Part shown: positions 1 to 7,342 of the stretch, one piece after another
Position numbering within the stretch: the stretch's first letter is position 1
Layout of the letters: each line of letters starts with the position of its first letter
DNA from: Deltaproteobacteria bacterium
GTDB taxonomy: Bacteria > Myxococcota_A > Polyangia > Polyangiales > JADJMO01
Assembly (NCBI GenBank): GCA_022843175.1
Contig: JALHOE010000034.1
Coordinates: 1-53,693, forward strand
DNA: 53,693 nucleotides
Direction of reading: 5' to 3'
Translations under genes and position numbers: made by a program
The notes under the pieces: generated by a model
Database searches by the model: none
Told to the model about the DNA's origin: nothing
What the model saw: only the letters and a program-made list of their open reading frames with translations

Positions 1-71
1 ACAGGCGCGCGCGTGAGCGAGCGCCTATCGATGTCGATCGGACAGGCGCGCGCGTGAGCGAGCGCCTATCG
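1..71. repeat. Two identical 30-bp direct repeats, period 41
   Basis: Positions 1-30 and 42-71 are identical 30-mers separated by 11 bp. Each carries AGGCGC at one side and GCGCCT at the other, so each copy can fold on itself. The array may continue outside the window. The reverse-complement core (AGGCGCTCGCTCACGCGCGC) recurs near 17777 and 43520, so this is a dispersed intergenic repeat. It lies just downstream of the stop of the minus-strand hydrolase gene at 98. Confidence 0.8.
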
Positions 72-97
72 CCGCCCATCGCCGAAGACCCGGGCGA

Positions 98-2056
98 CTA
101 CTCCGGATCGCACGCGCCGTTGCAGGTCTGCTCGATCTTCCCCGTGCGGAAGAAGATGTCGGCCTGCTTCTGCGCGGCGTCGAGGCTGCGGATCACGCCG
201 TGGGGGTCGTCGCCCTTCTTCTCGGGCGGGACGTTCGTCTTCGGCGCCTCGGGCGTCTTGGTCTCGAACTCGATGAGGCCCGAGCCGCCCTCGGCGGGAT
301 ACGCCTGCTCGGTGACGCCCCATACCGGGCGCGCCGCGGGCGTCATGAGCTTCGCGTCGAGCATGCGCGCCATGTAGTGCGCGCCGAGCGGCGTGACCTG
401 GAAGTCGCCGATCGCGACGTGGAGCAGCACCTCGTGCTTCGGCGTGCCGGGGAGCATGTCCTTGTTGAGGTACGCCATGTACCCGCCCGGCTCGGTGCGG
501 TCCCACATCATCTGCACGAGACCGAGCACGATCTTCATGTCGATGTCGGTGTTGTAGGGAAGCCCGAGCAGGAAGTGGAACGGCGTGAAGTCGACGCTGC
601 GATCGAGGAGCATCGAGTACGGCGCGCCGGGCACGCTGAGCAGACCGCGGGTGACGTCCGTGGAGATGCTCATGTAGACGCCGCCGAAGATGCCGCCCTG
701 GCTGTCGCCTCGATAGAAGCAGCCCTTGGTCGGGTCGATCGCGCTCTTGCCCTCGAACTGGACCGCCGGATCGTCCTTGAAGCGCCCCTTCATCATGCGC
801 ATCGCGAGGAGCTTATTGATGTGGCCCTGGTGCTGGCGGTCCACCGCCGCGCGGAAGCCGCCGATGTCTCCGGCGATGGCGTCGGTGATCGTCTGCCGGT
901 CCTCGCCGGCCATGCCGACCCAGTCGACCGCGAACGCGACGTAGTTGTACTTGTTGGCGAAGTTCGTGAGGTAACCGCCGCCGCCCTCGCCCTGCCCGCC
1001 GAGGAGGCCATGACCGTTCTGGAGGAGCGGCGCAGGCGTCTTGGTGGCGGAGTGGGGGATGTAGACGGTGAAGGGGAACTCCGCGGTGCCGTTCTGTTTC
1101 GGCAGCTTGGTCGCCGGATCGAGGACCAGGCGACCGCCCGGCTCGGCCTTCGTGAGGTAGAGCGGGACCTTCATGAACCCCTTGATCCGCCGCTTGACCG
1201 TCGGATACGGGTCCTCGTCGATTTTGTCGATTCGGTACTCCGGGCCCTGCTCGCCGACCGTCTTCAGCGCGTCGTCGCGCATGGCGATGAGGGCGCCGGT
1301 GATGTTGTCGCGGCTCGCGGTGCGGTAGTCCCACGCGAGCTGGAGGTCGCCCTTCTTGACGCCGGCCTTCTCGAGCTTGGCGAAGATGTCCGCGTAGAGC
1401 GCGCGGCGCGCTTCGATCGACGGGTGGTTGAACGAGCCGCCGTCGCGGAGCGCCTTGAACGCGGGGGACGGGGGGATGACGTCGCCCTCGGGATCGACCA
1501 CGCCCTTGAACGCCACGATGTAGCGCGTGTTGTCCTTGAGGCGGACCGCCGGGTGGATCATCAGCGAGCGCTCGTCGTCCTGCTTGGCGAGCATGTCGAT
1601 CTCGCTGATGTGCGGGACGAGCTTGCCGGTGTCGGCCTCCATCAAGATGGTCTTGGACTCGGGCGTGATCGAGCGCGCGATCTCGTCCTGGCTGTTGAGC
1701 CCGGTGGCCGTCGCGCGCCACATGTACGTGGTCACCGTCATGTTCGGCGAGAAGCCGTCCATGTCCGCCCACGTCTCGGGCTTGGTCTCCTTGCCGCCGT
1801 TCAGGGGCAGCGTCGTGCCCTTGAAGGCCACGCGCTTCTTGGTCGGCGTGCTCGGATCGTCGACGAGCGACGTGCTCGAGGGGAACGGGAACCCGCAGTG
1901 CCAGGGCACGATCGGATCGCAGTCGGCGTTCCACCGCTCGGGCTCGGGCGCCTGCGGCTTGTTGGCCGTGGTGACCGGCGCGTCCTCTTTGGAGGAGCAG
2001 GCCGAGAGGACGGTGTTGAGGGCTAGGGCGAGGAGGAGGGGCGAGCGGAAGCGCAT
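98..2056 (-). CDS. Secreted alpha/beta-hydrolase-fold lipoprotein
   Basis: 652 aa. The start was placed at the ATG at 2056 because it begins directly with a lipoprotein signal peptide ending in LSAC (residues 14-17); the open frame continues upstream but would bury that signal. An acidic, proline-rich linker follows. The C-terminal half looks like a serine hydrolase: NGHGLLGG resembles an oxyanion-hole loop, RGDSQGG is a G-x-S-x-G nucleophile elbow, and a later GDFQVTP Asp and DPHG His could complete a triad. Large lipoproteins of this lipase-like type are known in myxobacteria; the substrate is unknown. The gene is divergent from the SUMF1 gene, with about 64 bp between starts. The fold is fairly sure, the activity is inferred. 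Confidence 0.75.
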   Translation of the reverse strand: MRFRSPLLLALALNTVLSACSSKEDAPVTTANKPQAPEPERWNADCDPIVPWHCGFPFPSSTSLVDDPSTPTKKRVAFKGTTLPLNGGKETKPETWADMDGFSPNMTVTTYMWRATATGLNSQDEIARSITPESKTILMEADTGKLVPHISEIDMLAKQDDERSLMIHPAVRLKDNTRYIVAFKGVVDPEGDVIPPSPAFKALRDGGSFNHPSIEARRALYADIFAKLEKAGVKKGDLQLAWDYRTASRDNITGALIAMRDDALKTVGEQGPEYRIDKIDEDPYPTVKRRIKGFMKVPLYLTKAEPGGRLVLDPATKLPKQNGTAEFPFTVYIPHSATKTPAPLLQNGHGLLGGQGEGGGGYLTNFANKYNYVAFAVDWVGMAGEDRQTITDAIAGDIGGFRAAVDRQHQGHINKLLAMRMMKGRFKDDPAVQFEGKSAIDPTKGCFYRGDSQGGIFGGVYMSISTDVTRGLLSVPGAPYSMLLDRSVDFTPFHFLLGLPYNTDIDMKIVLGLVQMMWDRTEPGGYMAYLNKDMLPGTPKHEVLLHVAIGDFQVTPLGAHYMARMLDAKLMTPAARPVWGVTEQAYPAEGGSGLIEFETKTPEAPKTNVPPEKKGDDPHGVIRSLDAAQKQADIFFRTGKIEQTCNGACDPE

Positions 2057-2120
2057 CGGCGCCCGAACTCTACCAGTCCCCCTCCCGATGTCCCGTGCGC
2101 CATGCCAAGATCTGTGCGCC

Positions 2121-3095
2121 GTGCGCGCCCGCTCCCTCCTCGCCGCCGCCCTCGCGTTGGCGAGTCTTGGGAACTCCAAGGACAAGGGCCCCCCGGCCCC
2201 ACCCCTGCCCACGTCGAAAGAGGCGCCGGCCGGCAAGGGCGCGGCGACCCTCAGCTCGCCCCTCGACCAGATGGTCCTGCTCGGAGCCGGCGCCTTCACG
2301 ATCGGCAGCGGCGGCTTCGAGGTGAGCGAGGCGATCGACCTCTGTCGCACCGAGGTGCTCGGCCCGTCGGCGTGCCCGTCGGATCCGACCCGGGCCTACC
2401 CCATCGTCTATCCCTTCGCCTACGAGTACTACGCCCACACCGCGCACCTCGACGCGTTCTATCTGGATCGTACGGAGGTGACGGTCGCGGCTTACCGCCG
2501 GTGCGTCGCGGCCGGCGACTGCTCCACGCCCACCTTCACCAGCGGCGATCCGAAGTTCGATCGCGCCGACTATCCGGTCACCCATGTCAGCCACGACGAC
2601 GCAGCCAAGTACTGCGCCTTTCGCAAGGGGCGGCTGCCGACCGAGGCCGAGTGGGAGCGCGCCGCGCGTGGTTCGGCCGGTCGCCGGTTTCCCTGGGGGA
2701 ACCTGCCGAACGGCAAGCTCGGCAACCACGGCGCGCTCGACGTCGGCTCCATGTTCCTGCCGCAGACCCTGGAGCCGATCCTCGGCATCGCCGACGCCTC
2801 GGACGGGTATTCCGGGCTCGCGCCGGTCGGGAGCTTTCCGAGCGGGGCGACCCCCGAGGGGATCCTCGACCTCGCCGGCAACGTCAGCGAGTGGGTTTCC
2901 GACATCTGGGGCGGCCAATACGCCAACGCGACCGTCGGAAACCCGAAGGGACCGCCGGTCGGGACGCTGCGTGTGCTGCGCGGAGGCAGCTATCGCCACG
3001 CGATCGCGATGATCCGCGGCGCCTCGCGCGATCGCCGTCCGCCCTCCTCGCGCGAGCCGTACATTGGTTTTCGCTGCGCGCGCGACGCGACATGA
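2121..3095 (+). CDS. Exported formylglycine-generating-enzyme (SUMF1/FGE) domain protein
   Basis: 324 aa from a GTG at 2121, chosen because it gives a compact signal peptide (RSLLAAALALASLG); an in-frame ATG at 2088 would add 11 residues. The FGE-sulfatase domain runs from MVLLGAGAF to the C-terminus. Family signatures are EVTVAAYRRC, RLPTEAEWERAARG, FPWGN, DLAGNVSEWV, VLRGGSY and the terminal GFRCA. Members oxidise a sulfatase cysteine to formylglycine or serve as binding modules; GFRCA keeps the cysteine position of true FGEs. No sulfatase gene is visible nearby. It precedes a Ser/Thr kinase on the same strand by 45 bp, a pairing common in myxobacteria. Whether it is catalytic is not decidable here. 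Confidence 0.85.
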   Translation: MRARSLLAAALALASLGNSKDKGPPAPPLPTSKEAPAGKGAATLSSPLDQMVLLGAGAFTIGSGGFEVSEAIDLCRTEVLGPSACPSDPTRAYPIVYPFAYEYYAHTAHLDAFYLDRTEVTVAAYRRCVAAGDCSTPTFTSGDPKFDRADYPVTHVSHDDAAKYCAFRKGRLPTEAEWERAARGSAGRRFPWGNLPNGKLGNHGALDVGSMFLPQTLEPILGIADASDGYSGLAPVGSFPSGATPEGILDLAGNVSEWVSDIWGGQYANATVGNPKGPPVGTLRVLRGGSYRHAIAMIRGASRDRRPPSSREPYIGFRCARDAT

Positions 3096-3140
3096 GCTTG
3101 ACCACACGAGACGTGGGTGGGAATCTGCGGAAACCAGCGG

Positions 3141-4511
3141 ATGGCGAGCGGCAGCGACCAGAGATACCGCGTCATTGATCGCCTCGAGTCCGGCGGCATG
3201 GCCGAGGTGTTCCGCGCCGAGGCGCTGGGACTGCAGGGATTCAAGAAGCAGGTCGCGATCAAGCGCGTCCTCGCGCACCTCGCGAGCAAAGAGTCCTTCA
3301 TCAAGATGTTCCTTGATGAGGCGCGCCTCTCCGCGCGGCTGTCGCACAGCAACTGCGTGCAGGTCTTCGACATCGGCGTCGGCGACGGCACCTACTTCAT
3401 CGTCATGGAGTTCGTCGACGGGGCGAACCTCCGCGGCATCATCGACACGCTGAAGGCGGCCAACCGCCCCTTCCCCGTCGAAGAGGCCTGCTACATCGCG
3501 ATCGAGCTCGCGAAGGGCCTGCAATACGCCCACTACCTCCTCGACGAGAACAACCAGCCGCTCGGCATCGTCCACCGCGACATGTCGCCTCCCAACGTGC
3601 TCATCACCAAGCACGGCGAGGTGAAGATCGTGGACTTCGGCCTCGCCAAGGCGCACACGCAGCTCGAGAAGAGCGAGCCCGGCGTCATCAAGGGCAAGTT
3701 CAGCTACCTCGCCCCCGAGGCCGCGCGCGGCCAAGAGGTCGACGCCCGCGCCGACATCTTCGCGATCGGCATCATGCTGTGGGAGCTCCTCGCCGGGAAG
3801 CGCCTCTTCCTCGGCAAGACGGACCTCGAGACGGTGCAGATGATCCAGCGGGCCATCGTCCCGCCGATCACCCGCATCCGCCCCGACGTGCCGCCCGAGC
3901 TCGAGCCGATCCTCGCCCGCGCGCTCGCGAGCGATCCCAACCAGCGCTACCAGACCTCGCGCGATCTCGGCGCCGACCTCAACGCGTTCCTCTATCGCTT
4001 CGGCCAGCACCCGGTCTCGGACTTCGAGATCGGCGACCTCGTCAACAGCGCGATGGAGCACCGCCGCCGCGAGCGCGAGGCGCAGCGCGGCACCGGCGTC
4101 GAGCAGTTCCTCCAGTGGGCCGAGGCCGCGGTCTTCCAGTTCCAGTCGCTGCAAACGGGCGAGCACACCGGCGCGCGCGCGCTCGACGTCGGCACGCTCG
4201 GGTTCGGCGGGTCGCAGAGCTTCGGCTACGGGGGCGATCTCCGCGGCACCAGCGGCGGCGGGCGCGCGCCGATCGCCACGCCGGGCGATCTCTCCGCCCT
4301 CGAAGACGACGAACCGCCAGCACAAGGCTACGGCGAAGCCCCCGCGCCACGGCTCCCCACGCCGGCGCCGCAGCACCAGCCCGCGCCCGAGCCGGCGATG
4401 CTCGCCCCGCAGCCCAAGAAGGGCTCGCTGGCGACCAAGCTGCTGCTCGTGCTCTTCGCCCTCGCGGCGGCCGCCGGCGGCCTGTGGGCGTCGGGCATCA
4501 TCAAGCGTTAG
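3141..4511 (+). CDS. Membrane-anchored Ser/Thr protein kinase
   Basis: 456 aa from ATG 3141 (an ATG 24 nt upstream is also in frame). The N-terminal Hanks-type kinase domain (about residues 8-290) shows a glycine loop (LESGGMAEV), VAIK with the ATP-binding Lys, a catalytic loop HRDMSPPNV, VDFGLAKA and an APE-type motif LAPEAARG. The catalytic loop has Ser where the usual HRDxK lysine sits; this variant recurs in myxobacterial kinases and may still be active. A long Gly/Pro/Gln-rich linker (about 330-430) leads to one C-terminal transmembrane helix (TKLLLVLFALAAAAGGLWAS). The kinase is therefore probably cytoplasmic and tail-anchored in the inner membrane. Its substrate is unknown. Confidence 0.9.
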   Translation: MASGSDQRYRVIDRLESGGMAEVFRAEALGLQGFKKQVAIKRVLAHLASKESFIKMFLDEARLSARLSHSNCVQVFDIGVGDGTYFIVMEFVDGANLRGIIDTLKAANRPFPVEEACYIAIELAKGLQYAHYLLDENNQPLGIVHRDMSPPNVLITKHGEVKIVDFGLAKAHTQLEKSEPGVIKGKFSYLAPEAARGQEVDARADIFAIGIMLWELLAGKRLFLGKTDLETVQMIQRAIVPPITRIRPDVPPELEPILARALASDPNQRYQTSRDLGADLNAFLYRFGQHPVSDFEIGDLVNSAMEHRRREREAQRGTGVEQFLQWAEAAVFQFQSLQTGEHTGARALDVGTLGFGGSQSFGYGGDLRGTSGGGRAPIATPGDLSALEDDEPPAQGYGEAPAPRLPTPAPQHQPAPEPAMLAPQPKKGSLATKLLLVLFALAAAAGGLWASGIIKR

Positions 4512-4544
4512 CAACCGCGGCCTCGCCCCGGTCGACCTGCCTTC

Positions 4545-4856
4545 ATGATCGAAGGTCACAAGGTCACTCTCTCCGCCGTCGCGCCCTCCGCACCCGCGGC
4601 GCCGGTCGCCGCTGCGAAGAAGCCGGAGGGTTCCTCGTTCAAGGAGGTCCTCTCAGCTCTCGGAAACGAGGCCAAGCGCGGCGAGGCGCTCGTCGAGCGC
4701 GCCGTTCACGGGGCGGGTCGCGAGATCTCGCCGGCGGAGCTCATCGCCCTGCAGGCGGGCATCTACCGCTACACCGAGGTGGTGGACCTGACCTCGAAGC
4801 TGATCGATCGCGCGGCGCAATCCGTGAAGACCGTCACGCAGTCGAACGGCGGGTAG
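4545..4856 (+). CDS. Small protein resembling type III secretion inner rod SctI (EscI/YscI/HrpB)
   Basis: 103 aa. An Ala/Pro-rich N-terminus precedes SSFKEVLSALGNEAKR and a C-terminal helix with pattern ELIALQAGIYRYTEVVDLTS, then SKLIDRAAQSVKTVTQ. The C-terminal 40 residues match the shape of YscI/HrpB rod proteins (p..L..lQ..i.......eL.sK......q.v..l), and the length fits. In that family the protein polymerises into the rod inside the secretion needle base. No other type III gene is in the window, so function is inferred from pattern alone; a FliE-like or unrelated helical protein remains possible. It starts 33 bp after the kinase gene on the same strand. Confidence 0.45.
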   Translation: MIEGHKVTLSAVAPSAPAAPVAAAKKPEGSSFKEVLSALGNEAKRGEALVERAVHGAGREISPAELIALQAGIYRYTEVVDLTSKLIDRAAQSVKTVTQSNGG

Positions 4857-4873
4857 AAGCTCCTCCTTCTTCC

Positions 4874-4894
4874 CCGTGCACGGGCACGGGCACG
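4874..4894. repeat. Short GC palindrome plus GGGCAC microsatellite
   Basis: CCGTGCACGG (4874-4883) is a perfect 10-bp palindrome and runs into two or three copies of a GGCACG hexamer. It sits between the SctI-like gene and the ccmC start. It could be part of a weak hairpin but has no T-tract. Confidence 0.4.
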
Positions 4895-4949
4895 GCGGTT
4901 GGGGTGGGGCTATTTCCTTTGCGGGCCGGTCGGCACTAAGGTCTCCGGC

Positions 4950-5657
4950 GTGGCGCGCTCGGATGTCTTTTTTACGACCGCGGTGGTGATCACCGCCGGC
5001 CTGTTCGGGATGGCGCTGTATCAGATCTTCTTCGTCGCCCCCGTCGAGGTGGTGATGGGCATCGTGCAGAAGATCTTCTACTTCCACGTCCCCTCCGCCT
5101 ACGTCATGTACATCGGCGCCACGGTCTGCTTCGTCGGCAGCGCGTGGTACCTCGCCACCGGCAACCTCAAGGGCGACGCGCTCGCGCACGCGGGCGGCGA
5201 GATCGCGGTGGCGTTCGGGGCGATCGTGCTCATCACGGGGCCGCTCTGGGCGCGCAACGCGTGGGGCACCTACTGGACCTGGGATCCGCGGCTCACCACC
5301 ACGCTCCTCGCGCTCCTCATCTACATCGCCTACCTCGTGCTCCGCGCGTTCGGCGGCGACGGCGAGGCGGAGCGAAAGTTCGCAGCGGCGCTCGGCATCC
5401 TCGGCATCGCCGACATGCCGATCATCCACTACTCCGTGCGCAAATGGTCGGGGCAGCACCCCACGGTCATCAACAAGGGCGGCGGCGGCATCGCCCCCGA
5501 GATGGTGCCGGCGCTGCTCTGGTCGCTCGCGGCGTTCACCATGTTGGCCGTCGTGTTGATCTGGGTGCGTGCGCGCGGCGAAATCCTCGCGCAGCGGCTC
5601 GCGAGCACGCGCGAGTCGGCGATTGAAGCGGGTCTCGTCACCGAGGAGCAGCTGTGA
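4950..5657 (+). CDS. ccmC: Haem exporter / cytochrome c biogenesis protein CcmC
   Basis: 235 aa from GTG 4950, preceded by an AAGG Shine-Dalgarno-like stretch; an ATG 51 nt upstream is in frame but adds an unlikely leader. Six hydrophobic helices surround the periplasmic tryptophan-rich haem-handling motif WGTYWTWDPRLT (about residues 107-118). The flanking histidines in FHVPSAY and IIHYSVRKW correspond to the conserved haem-ligand His pair of the family. CcmC presents haem to CcmE for cytochrome c maturation in the inner membrane. The next gene starts inside its stop codon. No ccmA, B, E, F, G or H gene follows, unlike typical system I operons. Confidence 0.93.
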   Translation: MARSDVFFTTAVVITAGLFGMALYQIFFVAPVEVVMGIVQKIFYFHVPSAYVMYIGATVCFVGSAWYLATGNLKGDALAHAGGEIAVAFGAIVLITGPLWARNAWGTYWTWDPRLTTTLLALLIYIAYLVLRAFGGDGEAERKFAAALGILGIADMPIIHYSVRKWSGQHPTVINKGGGGIAPEMVPALLWSLAAFTMLAVVLIWVRARGEILAQRLASTRESAIEAGLVTEEQL

Positions 5658-5887
5658 TTCAGCAAGCGAGCGCGGCGCCGTCGGCCTCCACCGTCGAGGA
5701 CCGCTCCACGAGTTTTCAGGGCAAGGGCCCGTCGAACGAGGCGGTCCCCGGGGGCAACCTCCTCATCACCGCGTACATCCTGGTGTTCCTGGTGGTGCTG
5801 CTGATGGTTGTCCGCGTGTTCCAGCGTCAGACGGCCGTCGCCAAGAGGCTCGACGAGCTCGAGGCCGATCTCAAAAAGAAGAAATGA
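5654..5887 (+). CDS. CcmD-family small membrane protein
   Basis: 77 aa from a GTG that overlaps the ccmC stop (GTGA), implying translational coupling. A polar N-terminal 35 residues precede one transmembrane helix (LLITAYILVFLVVLLMVVRV) and a charged coiled-coil-like tail (AKRLDELEADLKKKK). This one-helix topology with a basic tail directly after ccmC is that of CcmD, which holds CcmC-CcmE and the haem ABC transporter together. The N-terminal extension is longer than in E. coli CcmD. The call rests mainly on position and topology. Confidence 0.75.
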   Translation: MIQQASAAPSASTVEDRSTSFQGKGPSNEAVPGGNLLITAYILVFLVVLLMVVRVFQRQTAVAKRLDELEADLKKKK

Positions 5888-6009
5888 CCGTCGAGCACTT
5901 CATCTTCATCCCGTGCGTCCTGCTCGTGGGGCTGGTGATCGGCTACTCGCTCGGCGGCCGCGCAGCGAAGAGAGAGATCGAGGAGCGGCGGGCACGATTG
6001 AAGGAGTGA
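5884..6009 (+). CDS. 41-aa single-helix membrane protein in ccm cluster
   Basis: 41 aa, ATG overlapping the previous stop (ATGA). One transmembrane helix (FIFIPCVLLVGLVIGYSLGG) is followed by a strongly charged tail (KREIEERRARLKE). It is too short to recognise by family, but the overlap, the topology and the clean stop support a real gene translated with the CcmD-like protein. It may be another assembly factor of the haem exporter; that role is a guess from position. Confidence 0.6.
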   Translation: MTVEHFIFIPCVLLVGLVIGYSLGGRAAKREIEERRARLKE

Positions 6010-6173
6010 CGACTCCTCGCGCGTGGAACCCGACGCCGTTTCGGGTTTGCGACTCGCTGCTTACAGACTTGCCGACGAGACGCCGGGAGTGTCTGCCGGG
6101 TCTCGGGGAGATCGCGGCGCCGATCATCGCTCTCGCCCCCGGCTCTTTTCTCCGCGTTGGTCCATAAGGGCTG

Positions 6174-6284
6174 ATGCCGCCCATGCGCGCCGCGACCATG
6201 CTGCTCGCCGTGTCGCTCGGCTTGGCCGTGCTCGCGCACGCCGACGTCGCGCGCGCCCCGGCGCGTTCGTTGCTGTTCCCGTGA
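6174..6284 (+). pseudogene. Signal-peptide stub of a lost exported protein
   Basis: A 36-codon ORF (ATG 6174, TGA 6282-6284) encodes little more than a textbook signal peptide (RAATMLLAVSLGLAVLAHA) and about a dozen further residues before stopping. It looks like the 5' end of an exported-protein gene cut by a rearrangement, with the next gene fused just behind it. The preceding 160 bp (6010-6173) holds no supported gene. Confidence 0.4.
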
Positions 6285-6286
6285 CG

Positions 6287-6970
6287 ATGGCCGACAGGCT
6301 CTCGACGCTCGGCGGCGCGATGTTCATCGCGAGCGGCAGCCTCTTCGCCCTCAGAAGTCTGCTCGAGTGGGGGACCGGTCCGCCCCCGTCGACGGGCACC
6401 GAGATCCTCGCGTGGATCGCCCACCACAACCAGCCGCTTGCGTTCGTCAGTGAAGTGCTCTTCTTCGCGACGGGCGCGTTGGTGCCCGCGCTCTTCGCCC
6501 TGTACGTGCGCGTCTCGAGGGCACACCCGCTACGTGCGGTCGTCGGCTGCGGCGCGTTTGCGATCGCGGTTCCGCTCCTCGCGATGCTGCTGGTGGTGCA
6601 CGGCCGCCTCATCTACCCGGTGTTCGAGCTGCGTGTGCGCACGCCAGAGCTCGCCGAGCTCGTCGTCGCCACGTACTTCGGTGGCATCCATGCCGTCCTT
6701 TTGCTCTTCGCCCTGGGGACCGCCGTGCTGAGTACGGCCATGCGCGGCTCCGTCGCGGCGTACGTCGGCCTCGTCACAGCAGCGCTCGACGTCGCGGGCT
6801 CCTATCCGGATCGCATCGGCCCCGTCGCGACGCTCGTCTGCGGGCTGGTCCTGGCGAGCTGGTTCGTGCTCGTCGGCGTGCACTTGCTCACGACGGCCTC
6901 CGACGCTCGCCTGCGCTACCTCACGGGCGCGTCCCCGCAGGGAGCGTGCGCGTCGGGCACCGGGAACTGA
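6287..6970 (+). CDS. Multi-pass membrane protein of unknown function
   Basis: 227 aa from ATG 6287 (GTG 6281 is an in-frame alternative). Six hydrophobic segments can be seen (for example [87 protein letters not shown]) with few charged residues between them. The layout recalls DUF4386-type proteins, but I do not recognise a specific family. It sits at a junction between a signal-peptide stub upstream and an antisense GH15 remnant overlapping its end, so it may have arrived by a local rearrangement. Confidence 0.6.
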   Translation: MADRLSTLGGAMFIASGSLFALRSLLEWGTGPPPSTGTEILAWIAHHNQPLAFVSEVLFFATGALVPALFALYVRVSRAHPLRAVVGCGAFAIAVPLLAMLLVVHGRLIYPVFELRVRTPELAELVVATYFGGIHAVLLLFALGTAVLSTAMRGSVAAYVGLVTAALDVAGSYPDRIGPVATLVCGLVLASWFVLVGVHLLTTASDARLRYLTGASPQGACASGTGN

Positions 6971-7178
6971 CCTCGCACCACGCATTGCGGCGCCTGGTTA
7001 CGGTCTGCTCGAGCGCGCGGTCAACGTTGTCGGCGGCGCTGATCGACGCGAGGTGGGCGAATGCCTGCGGGAAGTTCCCCAGTCGTTCGCCACTCATGCC
7101 GATCTCCTCGGCGTACAGCCCGAGGTGGTTCGCGTAGCCCATCATGCGCTCGAAGATGAGCCGCGCTTCGTCGAGCAT
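6921..7178 (-). pseudogene. C-terminal remnant of a GH15-type (glucoamylase/trehalase-like) enzyme
   Basis: Read on the minus strand, the fragment contains [25 protein letters not shown] and [17 protein letters not shown], the C-terminal signature of GH15-family intracellular glycosidases (LGLxxEExD...GNFPQAFxHxALI). Full enzymes have about 600 residues; only about 58 recognisable ones remain. The frame is closed upstream by a TAG three codons before the Met, and nothing GH15-like is readable above it. The last 27 codons are out-of-family and overlap the convergent membrane-protein gene. This is a dead fragment rather than a small gene. Confidence 0.65.
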
Positions 7179-7342
7179 GGCCGGCTACGTTTCGAGGTGC
7201 CCTCGTATCTCGAAGTTCTGGCGCACGAGATCCACGAGATCAAGCCGACGGAATTGCGGCTTGCCGGACGGCGGGATGGCTCTGCCGCGAGCCAAGAGCG
7301 CCGCATCTCCGGCGAGACCACGAGGATACACTGTCACCTCCG

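Noticed and set aside
1-71. CRISPR array
   Set aside because: Only two repeats with an 11-bp spacer and internal palindromes; the core recurs singly elsewhere; no cas genes.
200-2026. 608-aa plus-strand ORF opposite the hydrolase gene
   Set aside because: Arg/Val/Asp-rich mirror ORF without motifs; the minus-strand frame has a signal peptide and hydrolase motifs.
3096-3140. sigma70-type promoter (TTGACC ... GAATCT) before the kinase
   Set aside because: Only weak matches in GC-rich DNA; not supportable by eye.
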